Source: Myxococcota bacterium
GTDB lineage: Bacteria > Myxococcota_A > UBA796
Direction: 5' to 3'
Length of the DNA: 64,000 bases
NCBI GenBank assembly: GCA_029251165.1
Contig: JAQXDW010000074.1
Span: 248,001-312,000, forward strand
Shown here: positions 36,692 to 45,034 of the stretch, one piece after another
Numbering within the stretch: the stretch's first letter is position 1
Layout: every line of letters starts with the position of its first letter
Position numbers and translations under genes: made by a program
Notes under the pieces: generated by a model
Databases searched by the model: none
What the model was told of the DNA's origin: nothing
The model's input: the letters and a program-made list of their open reading frames with translations, nothing else

Positions 36692-38836
36692 ATGGCAACG
36701 AGACCAAAGAAAAAAAACGCAAAGAGCACAGTCGCCAAGCTGAGAGAGCAAGGTGATATTGCGATAACAGGCGCTCTTCTTGCGTTCTTGGTTATTATGA
36801 TCGCCCCGATGCCGCCGGCGGTGATGGATCTGCTCATCGCGGCGTCCATCGCGCTGAGTCTGCTCATCCTGCTGGTGACATTCTACGTTGAGAAGCCGGT
36901 TCAGTTCTCGATCTTCCCGCTGCTCTTGCTCGGCACGACTTTGTTTCGGCTGTCGCTAAACGTCGCCTCAACCCGCCTCATTCTCTTGCATGGCGCAGAA
37001 GGGGAGGGGGCAGCAGGGAGCATCATTCAGACGTTCGGTCAGGTCGTCGTCGGCGGCAGCTATCTGGTCGGTATGGTGGTCTTCACCATCCTGGTGATCA
37101 TCAATTTTATGGTTGTCACCAAGGGTGCCGGCCGTGTGGCAGAGGTCGCTGCGCGGTTCACCCTTGATGCGATGCCAGGCAAGCAGATGGCGATCGATGC
37201 GGAGCTGGGCGCGCGCCTCATCGATGAAGCGACCGCCCGTCGGCGACGGGGTGAGATCAGCCGCGAGGCCGATTTCTATGGTGCGATGGACGGCGCGAGT
37301 AAGTTCATTCGCGGCGATGCCATCGCCGGAATCCTCATCACCGTCGTCAACATCATCGCCGGTCTCATCATCGGCGTGGTCCAGGGTGGCCTCGGTGTGG
37401 GTGATGCCCTCGAGATCTACACCGTCCTGACCATCGGAGACGGGCTCATCGGGCAGATTCCGGCCCTGATCATCTCTGCGGCGGCCGGTATGCTGGTCAC
37501 CCGAGTCAGCAATGATGAGGCGGAGGATGGCCTCCACAGCCAGCTCTCTGACCAGCTCTTCTCCGACCGACGTCCCCTCGCTCTCCTGACAGTGACCCTG
37601 CTCGGCTTCGTGCTCGTCCCGGGACTGCGGCTGCCGTTCTTCGTGCTCGGCGGTGCCGCGGGCTTTGCGGCCTGGAGTGCGCGCGGCAAGGCCGTGAAGA
37701 CTGAGGGCGGTGGCGCTGTGGAGATCCCCGGCGAGGAAGCTGAGCCTGGCAAGCCGCGCGAGCTACCCGTCGAGATGTTGCTGCGGATTGAGCCACTGGC
37801 GATTGAGCTTGGCATCGAGCTGCTGTCCCTGGTCGATGAAGGCAAGGGCGGCGATCTGGTCGAGCGTCTCCAGCGCATCCGCCGTCAGGTCGTGACCGAC
37901 CTCGGGCTCCTTGTTCCGGCGGTCCACCTCAGAGACAACCTGCGCCTGAAGAACGGCGAGTACCGCATCCTGATGCGGGGTGAAGAGATCGGCCGCGGAA
38001 ACGTCTTTCCCCGCAAGGTCCTCGCGATCAACCCCGGCGATGCCACCGGTCGCATGAAAGGCATCGAGACCACCGATCCGGTCTTTGGCCTCCCCGCGTT
38101 CTGGATTCAGGACAAGCAGCGTCTTCGCGCACAGGCTCGTGGCTACACCGTTGTGGACATTCCCACGGTCATCACCACTCACCTGACCGAGCTGCTTCAG
38201 TCCAACGGGCACGAGCTGTATGGCCGCCAGCAGCTCGCCGTAACACTCGAGCGTGTTGCTCACGATAACCCGCGACTTATTGATGATCTCATCCCTGAGC
38301 TGCTCTCTCGAAGCTCGGTTCTGCGTGTCTTCCGCAACCTCCTCCGAGAGGGCGTCAGCGTTCGGGATGCCCAGACGATCTTCGAGGCGCTCGCGGACAA
38401 TGCCGGCCGTGTGAAGGAGCCGGATCTTCTCACTGAGTTTGTCCGTCAGCGTCTCTCGCGGCACATCACTCGTCGCTACGCCAATGCTGAGGGTGTCATC
38501 AACTACATCGGGCTCGCACCAGACGCAGAAGATGCGCTGACACGTGGGCTGCGCTCAGAGCAGAGCGGGCAGGTCAACCTCAACCTCGGTCCTGAGGAGG
38601 CCCGGCTGCTCTTGACCGGTCTGCGCGATGCCGCTGAGGGATGGACCGGTGACGGAACGGTGGTCATCTTGTGTCCCCCCCTCGCTCGCGGTCCCCTCCG
38701 GCGGCTTGCTGAGAAGATTATCCCCCGTATTCCCATCCTGTCTCCAGGTGAGCTGCTCCCCACCGTCCGGCTTCAGCGTGTTGTGGCGGTCTCTCTTCGC
38801 CCGACGGGTGCCCGACGGCCCCGAAGCTCCAACTGA
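36692..38836 (+). CDS. flhA: Flagellar export gate protein FlhA
   Basis: The 714-residue protein has eight predicted N-terminal membrane segments, including 'IAPMPPAVMDLLIAASIALS' and the conserved 'LLLLGTTLFRLSLNVASTRL'. The FHIPEP loop follows ('RFTLDAMPGKQMAIDAELGA'), and then the large cytoplasmic domain that docks export substrates. It forms the nonameric ring of the flagellar type III export apparatus. ATG 36692 is preferred ('ggggac' upstream) over 36668. A virulence-type SctV is excluded by the flagellar context. It is followed immediately by fliA; flhF and flhG, which often stand between them, are absent. The flhB gene is not in this window. Confidence 0.95.
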   Translation: MATRPKKKNAKSTVAKLREQGDIAITGALLAFLVIMIAPMPPAVMDLLIAASIALSLLILLVTFYVEKPVQFSIFPLLLLGTTLFRLSLNVASTRLILLHGAEGEGAAGSIIQTFGQVVVGGSYLVGMVVFTILVIINFMVVTKGAGRVAEVAARFTLDAMPGKQMAIDAELGARLIDEATARRRRGEISREADFYGAMDGASKFIRGDAIAGILITVVNIIAGLIIGVVQGGLGVGDALEIYTVLTIGDGLIGQIPALIISAAAGMLVTRVSNDEAEDGLHSQLSDQLFSDRRPLALLTVTLLGFVLVPGLRLPFFVLGGAAGFAAWSARGKAVKTEGGGAVEIPGEEAEPGKPRELPVEMLLRIEPLAIELGIELLSLVDEGKGGDLVERLQRIRRQVVTDLGLLVPAVHLRDNLRLKNGEYRILMRGEEIGRGNVFPRKVLAINPGDATGRMKGIETTDPVFGLPAFWIQDKQRLRAQARGYTVVDIPTVITTHLTELLQSNGHELYGRQQLAVTLERVAHDNPRLIDDLIPELLSRSSVLRVFRNLLREGVSVRDAQTIFEALADNAGRVKEPDLLTEFVRQRLSRHITRRYANAEGVINYIGLAPDAEDALTRGLRSEQSGQVNLNLGPEEARLLLTGLRDAAEGWTGDGTVVILCPPLARGPLRRLAEKIIPRIPILSPGELLPTVRLQRVVAVSLRPTGARRPRSSN

Positions 38837-38851
38837 ATGAGGTCTCCATCC

Positions 38852-39649
38852 ATGCTCAGTCAGCACAGCTACCCCGATGCACCGGACAACCACACCGTGC
38901 TCATCGACGGCATGAACCGTGTGCAGATCTGTCAGCGCTTCCAGGGCCGGGTGATGCTGCTTGCCCGTCGCCTCTCTGCCCGACTGCCCTCGGGCTCTGA
39001 GCTCAACCGTGACGACCTCGCCAGCCATGGTGCCATCGGACTGCTCGAGGCGATCGATCGGTTCGACGAGACGCGAAACATTCAGTTCTCCACCTATGCC
39101 GAGTACCGCATCCGAGGCGCGATGATGGATGCTCTTAGGGCCTGTGACACCTTCAGTCGCCACCGCCGCCAGATGTCACGCAACCTCAAGCAGACCGCTC
39201 GGGGGCTGGAGATGCGACTCGGCCGACCGGCGACACCGGCTGAGGTTGCCGACAAGCTCAACGTCTCACTCGAGGAGTACTGGGACCTCCAGGACCGGGT
39301 CGCTCCGGTCTCGTATGTCAGCATCGACAGCACCGACAGCCCCGATGGAGAGGAGGATGGCCGTGCCCTGTCGGAGTCGATGCCCGGGACGGATGGAGAC
39401 CTTGCCTTCCGGGCGCTGCTTCAGGAGGAAGGTCGGGAGCAGATAAAAGCTGCAATCGGGAACCTCTCCGAGAGAAAGCGCACCTGTGTTATGCTCTACT
39501 ATGGTCGCGACATGTCTCTTGCTGAGATCGCCGCGGTCTTCAAAGTGACCCCCTCCCGCATCTGCCAGATCCTCTCCGGCGCTCGCTCCGAGCTCCGACG
39601 GAGCCTCGGCGAAGCAGTCCGCCCCGACGACTTTCGGAGTATCGAGTGA
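38852..39649 (+). CDS. fliA: Flagellar sigma factor FliA (sigma-28)
   Basis: The 265-residue sigma-70 family factor has region 2 ('LASHGAIGLLEAIDRFDETR', 'IQFSTYAEYRIRGAMMDAL'), region 3 and region 4 ('MSLAEIAAVFKVTPSRICQI'), with the small-sigma layout of FliA. It should direct late flagellar genes from TAAA-N15-GCCGATAA-like promoters, and candidates appear at 62748 and 55968. ATG 38852, with 'gagg' 9 nt upstream, is preferred; ATG 38837, directly after the flhA stop, is possible. Its 3' end overlaps flgF by 4 nt. An anti-sigma FlgM was not found. Confidence 0.93.
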   Translation: MLSQHSYPDAPDNHTVLIDGMNRVQICQRFQGRVMLLARRLSARLPSGSELNRDDLASHGAIGLLEAIDRFDETRNIQFSTYAEYRIRGAMMDALRACDTFSRHRRQMSRNLKQTARGLEMRLGRPATPAEVADKLNVSLEEYWDLQDRVAPVSYVSIDSTDSPDGEEDGRALSESMPGTDGDLAFRALLQEEGREQIKAAIGNLSERKRTCVMLYYGRDMSLAEIAAVFKVTPSRICQILSGARSELRRSLGEAVRPDDFRSIE

Positions 39650-40332
39650 GCCACGACATCTACCCATCGCTCTCTGGAGCGTCTGCAGCCTGGCGACACC
39701 TGGAGGTAATCTCCAACAACATCGCCAACACCTCGACCACGGGCTTCAAGGAGCAGCGACTGACCTTCGAGAGCGCCCTCGTCGGTGAGGGACCGCTCGG
39801 TGAGGGGTATGTCCAGGTCGCACCCATGGAGCAAGACTTCTCCGACGGCATCATCGTCGCCGACGGGGTCGACACCCACTTCGCGCTTCGCGGGCGTGGG
39901 TTCTTTCAGCTCGAGGACGGCAGCCTCTCCAGGTCCGGCGCCTTTACCATGGACCGCAACGGCTTCCTGGTCACGATGGAAGGCGAGAAGGTCATGGGGA
40001 ACAGCGGGGCGATTCGGCTGGAGCGCGGCGAGCGGATGAGCGTCGGGATCGACGGTCGTGTCCTCGTGGATGGTGCAGAGATCGACAGCCTTGCCTTGGT
40101 CGATGCGGAGGATCTGGAGCCGATGGGCGGCAGCCGCTGGCAAGCAAACAGCGAGGTCTATCCCGCCAACGTCGACGTTGTTCAGGGTGCACTGGAGGGC
40201 AGCAACGCTGACCCAATGCGCTTGATGACCGACCTCATCCAGACCACACGCTACTTCGAGATCTACCGCTCTGCGATGCAAGCCTCCAATGAGCTTGACC
40301 GCACCAACATCGCCATCGTTAGGGAGGCGTAA
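39646..40332 (+). CDS. flgF: Flagellar proximal rod protein FlgF
   Basis: The 228-residue rod protein starts at a GTG overlapping the fliA stop. The N-terminal rod signature is 'WRHLEVISNNIANTSTTGFK' and the C-terminal heptad region is 'VVQGALEGSNADPMRLMTDL'. The central domain contains 'FALRGRGFFQLEDGSLSRSG'. It is a structural part of the periplasmic drive shaft and is exported by the flagellar type III system. It overlaps flgG by 1 nt. Shorter than FlgG, as expected, which supports F rather than G. Confidence 0.92.
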   Translation: MSHDIYPSLSGASAAWRHLEVISNNIANTSTTGFKEQRLTFESALVGEGPLGEGYVQVAPMEQDFSDGIIVADGVDTHFALRGRGFFQLEDGSLSRSGAFTMDRNGFLVTMEGEKVMGNSGAIRLERGERMSVGIDGRVLVDGAEIDSLALVDAEDLEPMGGSRWQANSEVYPANVDVVQGALEGSNADPMRLMTDLIQTTRYFEIYRSAMQASNELDRTNIAIVREA

Positions 40333-41105
40333 TGCGCGCGCTATACACGGCTGCGACCGGCATGACTGCACAGCAGCTTCGGATCGACAACATCGCCAAT
40401 AACCTCGCCAACGTCTCCACCACCGGCTTCAAGAAGTCGCGCGGAAGCTTCGAGGATCTCCTGTACGAGACGATCCCGACGGGAGCCGCACGAGGGCAGA
40501 CCGGTCGCCCCACTGAGCTGCAGGTCGGCTCGGGTACCCGCATGGTTGGCATGAACCGGGACTTCACGCCAGGCCGCGTTGTGGCGACCGGAAACACGTT
40601 TGACATGGCGATCACCGGCCGCGGCTTCTTCGTGGTGGAGGATGTCAACGGTCAGGAGTTCTACACACGAGATGGGAACTTCATCCTCAACAACGAGGGC
40701 GACCTGGTTAACCACAGCGGCATGAGACTCTCACCGGGAATCTCGGTTCCACTGGACGCTTCCGAGGTGAGTATCTCCGCGGACGGCGATGTCGTCGCGA
40801 CCTTCGAGGGGTCCACCGATGAGGTCGTGCTCGGCACCATCCGAGTGGTTGACTTCACCAACCCGGGCGGCCTGGAAGCCATCGGCGGGAACCTCTATGT
40901 TCCCACACCGGCCAGCGGCATGCCCGATGAGATGTACCCCGAGGACGGCCTCCAGATCATGCAGGCATACCTCGAGGGGTCCAATGTCGATGTCGCGGAA
41001 GAGCTTGTCGACATGATCGTCGCTCAGCGGGCCTATGAGCTGACCAGCAAGGTCGTCCAGTCCGCAGACGAGGCCCTCCAGATCGTCACCAACCTCAAGC
41101 GGTGA
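40332..41105 (+). CDS. flgG: Flagellar distal rod protein FlgG
   Basis: The 257-residue protein is close to canonical FlgG in length and sequence. It begins MRALYTAATGMTAQQLRIDN, then 'IANNLANVSTTGFKKSRGSF' and 'EDLLYETI', and carries the conserved tail 'EGSNVDVAEELVDMIVAQRA'. It builds the distal rod that passes through the P and L rings. It overlaps both neighbours by 1-4 nt and is followed by the ring genes flgA, flgH and flgI. Confidence 0.96.
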   Translation: MRALYTAATGMTAQQLRIDNIANNLANVSTTGFKKSRGSFEDLLYETIPTGAARGQTGRPTELQVGSGTRMVGMNRDFTPGRVVATGNTFDMAITGRGFFVVEDVNGQEFYTRDGNFILNNEGDLVNHSGMRLSPGISVPLDASEVSISADGDVVATFEGSTDEVVLGTIRVVDFTNPGGLEAIGGNLYVPTPASGMPDEMYPEDGLQIMQAYLEGSNVDVAEELVDMIVAQRAYELTSKVVQSADEALQIVTNLKR

Positions 41106-41755
41106 TCCTCCTGCTCACCATCGGTGCAGCCTCTGCAGACACCGCAGAACGGCTCACCGCGGCGATCACCACGCACGTTGCCCAGGCAACCGCGACCCCA
41201 GCAGCCGACGTCGAGGTTCTTCACCTTGGCGCGACCTGGGAGAGCTGCGCGCAGCCCGAGCGGGAGACCCTCCAGGTTGTGGCCCGAGCAGGCGAAGACT
41301 ATCTCGGTCCCACAGACCTGAGGGTCACGGTGCTTGATGGTGAGCAGATCTGCGCCAGCCACAGCGTCAAGCCACGCCTGGCGCGGTGGGTGAGCCTCCC
41401 CGTCGCTGCCGAGTCCGCTGCACCTGGGTCGCTCATCGAAGCGACCACGAAGCGCACCCGGCTTGATGCCACTGGGTCGCCTCCCGTTCGCTTGGAAGAT
41501 GGACCGTTCATTGCCTTGACCACGCTGCGGTCTGGTGAGCTCATCACCACTGCCCGTGCCCGACCCCAGCCCGATGCCGACGGTGGTCGACCGATCCTCG
41601 TCGAGATCCGCAAGGGAACCATGACCATCCGATGCGACGGTGTCCTCGTCGGAGATGCCACCATCGGGCAGCCGGCGCGCGCACGCTGCTCCACGACCGG
41701 TCGGGTCGTCCTCGGGACCCTGACGACTCCTGACCATCTCGTCTCTGGAGGCTGA
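41102..41755 (+). CDS. flgA: P-ring assembly chaperone FlgA
   Basis: The 217-residue periplasmic protein starts at a GTG overlapping the flgG stop. The signal peptide MILLLTIGAASA is very short and has no positive charge. The C-terminal SAF-like domain ('ALTTLRSGELITTARARPQP', 'VEIRKGTMTIRCDGVLVGDA', 'GRVVLGTL') is typical of FlgA, which assists FlgI polymerisation into the P ring. Position between flgG and flgH supports the call. Sequence identity in this family is always low, so the confidence rests on domain pattern and context. Confidence 0.86.
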   Translation: MILLLTIGAASADTAERLTAAITTHVAQATATPAADVEVLHLGATWESCAQPERETLQVVARAGEDYLGPTDLRVTVLDGEQICASHSVKPRLARWVSLPVAAESAAPGSLIEATTKRTRLDATGSPPVRLEDGPFIALTTLRSGELITTARARPQPDADGGRPILVEIRKGTMTIRCDGVLVGDATIGQPARARCSTTGRVVLGTLTTPDHLVSGG

Positions 41756-41756
41756 C

Positions 41757-42371
41757 ATGCCCCTTCTCTCTGTCCTCGCGCTGCTCTCAGGACCCGCCCA
41801 AGCACAGGATGGTGGGAGCCTCTGGAATGAAGATCAGGCCTGGCTGCTGATCGGTCAGTCTGGCACCGGCCGCAATGTCGGTGACCTGGTGACGGTCGTT
41901 ATCGTCGAGTCTTCCTCCTCCATGCTCTCTGCTGGCACCTCGGCGAACCGAGACAGCAACAACGAAGCCGGCGTCACTTCGATCTTTGGCCTCAAGAAGC
42001 GCATCACCGGCCGACACCCAGACATGGACGGGGCGATCAGCCTCGGCACCACCAGCGATACGAGCTTCAGCGGTGATGGTGCGACCTCGCGCGGAGGAGA
42101 GCTGCAGGGGCTGCTGACGTGCACGGTCACTGAGGTGCTTGAGAACGGCAACCTCCGCATCCAGGGGCGCAAGGAAGTTCGCTCTGGACTTGAGATTCAG
42201 TACATCGATCTCATCGGAACCGTTCGCCCTCAGGACATCCAGGCGAACAATACCGTCGAGAGCTATCTGCTGGCAGATCCCAGCATTCAGTTCACTGGCA
42301 GCGGTGCCATCGAGGATGTGCAGCGGCCTGGGCTCGGGACCCGACTCTTTAATCGGATCTGGCCCTTCTGA
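41757..42371 (+). CDS. flgH: Flagellar L-ring protein FlgH
   Basis: The 204-residue protein has FlgH hallmarks: 'GSLWNEDQAWLLIGQSGTGR', 'NVGDLVTVVIVESSSSMLSA', 'LLTCTVTEVLENGNLRIQG', and 'GTVRPQDIQANNTVESYLLA'. It forms the ring in the outer membrane around the rod. The signal MPLLSVLALLSGPAQAQ ends in an AQA-type site, and there is no lipobox Cys, although FlgH is normally a lipoprotein. An upstream start does not restore one. It follows flgA by 1 nt and is separated from flgI by an antisense gene. Confidence 0.93.
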   Translation: MPLLSVLALLSGPAQAQDGGSLWNEDQAWLLIGQSGTGRNVGDLVTVVIVESSSSMLSAGTSANRDSNNEAGVTSIFGLKKRITGRHPDMDGAISLGTTSDTSFSGDGATSRGGELQGLLTCTVTEVLENGNLRIQGRKEVRSGLEIQYIDLIGTVRPQDIQANNTVESYLLADPSIQFTGSGAIEDVQRPGLGTRLFNRIWPF

Positions 42372-42374
42372 TGC

Positions 42375-42773
42375 TCACCCGAGCGCCTTGAGATCTGCGA
42401 GGACCTCCGGCGGAATCGGAACGAGCTTCTGGTCGCGGTTGACACAGGCGAGGTGGACCTCCCCCTCGACCAGCGCACGCTTCCCGTCTGGCCGCCACAC
42501 GCTCTGGTCGAAGACGATCCGGTACGCGCTCGCGACCTCTGCGACGGTACGGACCTCCAGACGGTCACCGTGGACAGCACCCTCACGAAAGGTGGCCTCC
42601 ACTTTGTAGACGACAAAGCCCACCCCGGTCTCTTGGTACAACGAGACCAGCCGCTCAACACCGAGCATGTGCTCTCTCGCACGCTCGAAGTACTTCAGAT
42701 AGTTCGCATGGTACACGACGCCTGAGAAATCGGTGTCTTCATAGTAGATCTGTACGCCGTGGACATGTATCAT
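42375..42773 (-). CDS. YbgC/FadM-type acyl-CoA thioesterase
   Basis: The 133-residue hotdog-fold protein has the family motif 'YYEDTDFSGVVYHANYLKYF', followed by 'ERAREHML'; the Asp of EDTD is the catalytic residue of 4-hydroxybenzoyl-CoA thioesterase-like enzymes. It should hydrolyse short acyl-CoAs. ATG 42773 gives the normal family N-terminus; ATG 42818 (with 'ggggag' upstream) would add 15 residues. It lies on the opposite strand inside the flagellar operon, between flgH and flgI. It has no tol-pal neighbours, unlike ybgC in Proteobacteria. Confidence 0.88.
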   Translation of the reverse strand: MIHVHGVQIYYEDTDFSGVVYHANYLKYFERAREHMLGVERLVSLYQETGVGFVVYKVEATFREGAVHGDRLEVRTVAEVASAYRIVFDQSVWRPDGKRALVEGEVHLACVNRDQKLVPIPPEVLADLKALG

Positions 42774-42844
42774 CGGGCTAAAGTGCCACCCTCTGCAGAA
42801 CGATGGGGACTCGAGCATAACACTCCCCACTGGATCCTCCCTTC

Positions 42845-43930
42845 ATGAGCCTCTTCCTCCTTCTCCTCTGTCAACTGCCCCGCAGCGCCGATGCTGCACG
42901 GGTCAAAGACATCGCTGAGATCTACGGCGTTCGAGACCACATGATCTCAGGCATTGGGCTGGTCACTGGTCTGAATCGGACCGGCGACAGCATCCAGAGC
43001 GAGGTCACCATCCAGATGCTCATGCAGCGTCTCCAGGGGCAGGGAATCTCCGTTCCCGTTGAGGCTTTTCGCTCCCGCAACGTGGCTGTCGTGATGGTCA
43101 ATGCCAAGATGCCCTCCACCTCGCGCCCCGGTCAGCGTCTGGAGGTCGAGGTCAGCTCTACTGGGGATGCCACGAGCCTCTCCGGTGGGGTCCTCCAGCC
43201 GACCATGATGCTTGCCTTCGATGGCAGGGTCTATGCCATGGCTCAGGGGCCGCTTGTGGTCGGAGGATACAACATCGAGCAGAGCGGCAACATCGCCCGT
43301 CGCAACCACACCACGGTCGGTCGTGTTCCCTCCGGAGCGACCATCGAGCGCGAGACGCCCCATCGGATCGACTTCACCGAGACCGCCTCGCTGGACTGGC
43401 TGCTCAAGCAGCCAGACTTCACGACTGCACGCCGGTTTGCAGAGGTCGTCAACACTGAGCTTGGCAGTGGCCTGGCGGTACCGATTGATGCGGGTGCCGT
43501 TCGTGTCACCATCCCGTCCGAATACCAGGGGCGCGCCATCGACTTCATCGCTGCCGTCGAGGGGCTCACGGTCTCTCCGGATGTTGGTGCCCGAGTGGTC
43601 ATCAACGAGCGCACTGGGACTGTGGTGATGGGAGACTCTGTCCGCATCTCACCGGTCGCGGTTGCACACGGTGGGATGTCCATCGAGATTCGTCGCGATG
43701 TGGATGCAAGCCAGCCGGGCGCTTTGTCTGGCGGACAGACTGCTGTAGTCGCAAACGACACCATCGAGATCTCTGAAGAAGACGGCGAGCTTCGCATGAT
43801 CGAGGGGGTCACGGTTGGTGACCTGGTCGCATCACTCAACCAGATGGGCGTTCAACCCCGTGACCTGGTGCAGATCCTTGTCTCGATCCAGGCTGCGGGT
43901 GCACTGCATGCTGAGCTGGTGGTGAACTGA
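42845..43930 (+). CDS. flgI: Flagellar P-ring protein FlgI
   Basis: The 361-residue protein is a full-length FlgI with signal MSLFLLLLCQLPRSADA. Family blocks are 'RVKDIAEIYGVRDHMISGIG', 'LVTGLNRTGDS', 'NVAVVMVNAKMP' and 'VVINERTGTVVMGDSVRISP'. It forms the ring in the peptidoglycan layer, helped by FlgA. Its start region is only 71 bp from the start of the antisense thioesterase gene, so it may have its own promoter or depend on read-through. It overlaps the next gene by 1 nt. Confidence 0.95.
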   Translation: MSLFLLLLCQLPRSADAARVKDIAEIYGVRDHMISGIGLVTGLNRTGDSIQSEVTIQMLMQRLQGQGISVPVEAFRSRNVAVVMVNAKMPSTSRPGQRLEVEVSSTGDATSLSGGVLQPTMMLAFDGRVYAMAQGPLVVGGYNIEQSGNIARRNHTTVGRVPSGATIERETPHRIDFTETASLDWLLKQPDFTTARRFAEVVNTELGSGLAVPIDAGAVRVTIPSEYQGRAIDFIAAVEGLTVSPDVGARVVINERTGTVVMGDSVRISPVAVAHGGMSIEIRRDVDASQPGALSGGQTAVVANDTIEISEEDGELRMIEGVTVGDLVASLNQMGVQPRDLVQILVSIQAAGALHAELVVN

Positions 43931-44697
43931 TGGGACCAATCGACACGACACTCGCGCCCCAGCTCATGGCCCAAGAGCGTGCGGACAGCGCGACGTCTTC
44001 TGCATCGACTTCTGCCAAGGATGCTGGAGAAGCCTTCGAGGGCTACATGATCGAGATGATGGTCCGCGAGATGCGCAAGACCATCCCTGAGGGCATCTTC
44101 TCGAACAACGCGATGGAGATGTTCTCTGGAATGCTCGACCAAGAGCTCGCGAAGCGCATCGGTGAGAGCGGTGGACTTGGGCTCGGCAGCCTCATCGCAC
44201 ACGACGTCATTCATGGTGTGGCGCCCCCGATCAGCGGTGTCGCACCCAAGCCCGCGACCCCTCCTCGGCGCCAAAGTGGCTCACCTCCCATGCGTCAGGG
44301 AGGCTTGCTGTCCGGTGCGAAGCTTCCGGTCGCCGGCCGCATCAGCTCTCGCTTCGGACATCGCTCAGACCCCATCCACGGCGGCAAGCGCCTTCACCGT
44401 GGACTGGACATCGCAGCACCCCGAGGGACAGCCATTCGCCCGGTACGGAGTGGAGAGGTTGTCTTTGCAGGGGAGCGTGGCGGCTTCGGGAACGCGGTTA
44501 TCATCGACCACGGCGGAGGGTGGCGCACAACCTACGCGCACTGCGATCGGCTCGACGTGAAGCCCGGCCAGCAGGTCGGTCCCGACACCATCATCGGCGC
44601 GGTCGGCTCGACGGGGCGCAGCACAGGCCCCCACCTCCACCTTGAGGTACACCGCGATGGCGAGGCTGTTGATCCGGCCGAGGTTCTGGGACTGTGA
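43930..44697 (+). CDS. flgJ: FlgJ-type rod-binding domain fused to M23 peptidase
   Basis: The 255-residue protein has an N-terminal rod-capping domain (about 30-95: 'AFEGYMIEMMVREMRKTIPE', 'GIFSNNAMEMFSGMLDQELA'). A Pro-rich linker leads to a LytM/M23 endopeptidase domain (about 130-255). The zinc and catalytic residues are visible: H156 and D160 in HRGLD, H204 in TYAH, and H235 and H237 in HLHLE. In enteric bacteria FlgJ carries a GH73 glucosaminidase instead. Here a metallopeptidase that cuts peptide cross-links should open the wall for the rod. There is no signal peptide, as expected for export through the flagellar channel. Confidence 0.9.
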   Translation: MGPIDTTLAPQLMAQERADSATSSASTSAKDAGEAFEGYMIEMMVREMRKTIPEGIFSNNAMEMFSGMLDQELAKRIGESGGLGLGSLIAHDVIHGVAPPISGVAPKPATPPRRQSGSPPMRQGGLLSGAKLPVAGRISSRFGHRSDPIHGGKRLHRGLDIAAPRGTAIRPVRSGEVVFAGERGGFGNAVIIDHGGGWRTTYAHCDRLDVKPGQQVGPDTIIGAVGSTGRSTGPHLHLEVHRDGEAVDPAEVLGL

Positions 44698-45034
44698 TGG
44701 TCCTGACGTCTCTGGATACCGCGCGCGATCCTGATCACGCGACGTGGCGGCACCGAAGTCGCGGCCAAGCGGGCCGGTACTCCACTTTCGCGGCACAGCA
44801 GTCGAGTCGCCCGCACACAGGTGCTTCGCAGCAAAGCAGTGGTGTTCCTGACCAACGTCCGCACAACAATGTCGACAAGCCAAGGCGTCTGAGCCCGTAT
44901 CGTTGGGCAGAAGCGCTTAGATCTGGATACTGTGTTGTTCGGCACCGGCGACGCGCTTCAGCGTACAGTAGATGCACGGCTGTTCGAGCTTTGATTCTGC
45001 CTTCTTCTGAGGCGTTACCACCAGAGGAGCAACC
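44698..45034. other. Gene-free stretch between flgJ and flgN-like gene
   Basis: A flgM gene would be expected near here, but none is recognisable. A plus-strand frame from 44694 to 45038 is open, but its sequence is rich in Arg, Ser and Pro and looks non-coding. A second frame reads protein-like in two pieces ('LRSKAVVFLTNVRTTMSTSQ' and 'RIVGQKRLDLDTVLFGTGDA') split by a TGA, so a decayed gene is possible. The promoter for flgN-flgK-flgL may lie here. Confidence 0.4.

Noticed and set aside
36692-38836. Virulence-type secretion gate protein (SctV) instead of FlhA
   Set aside because: Sequence fits either family, but it is directly followed by fliA and rod genes, and no injectisome gene is nearby.
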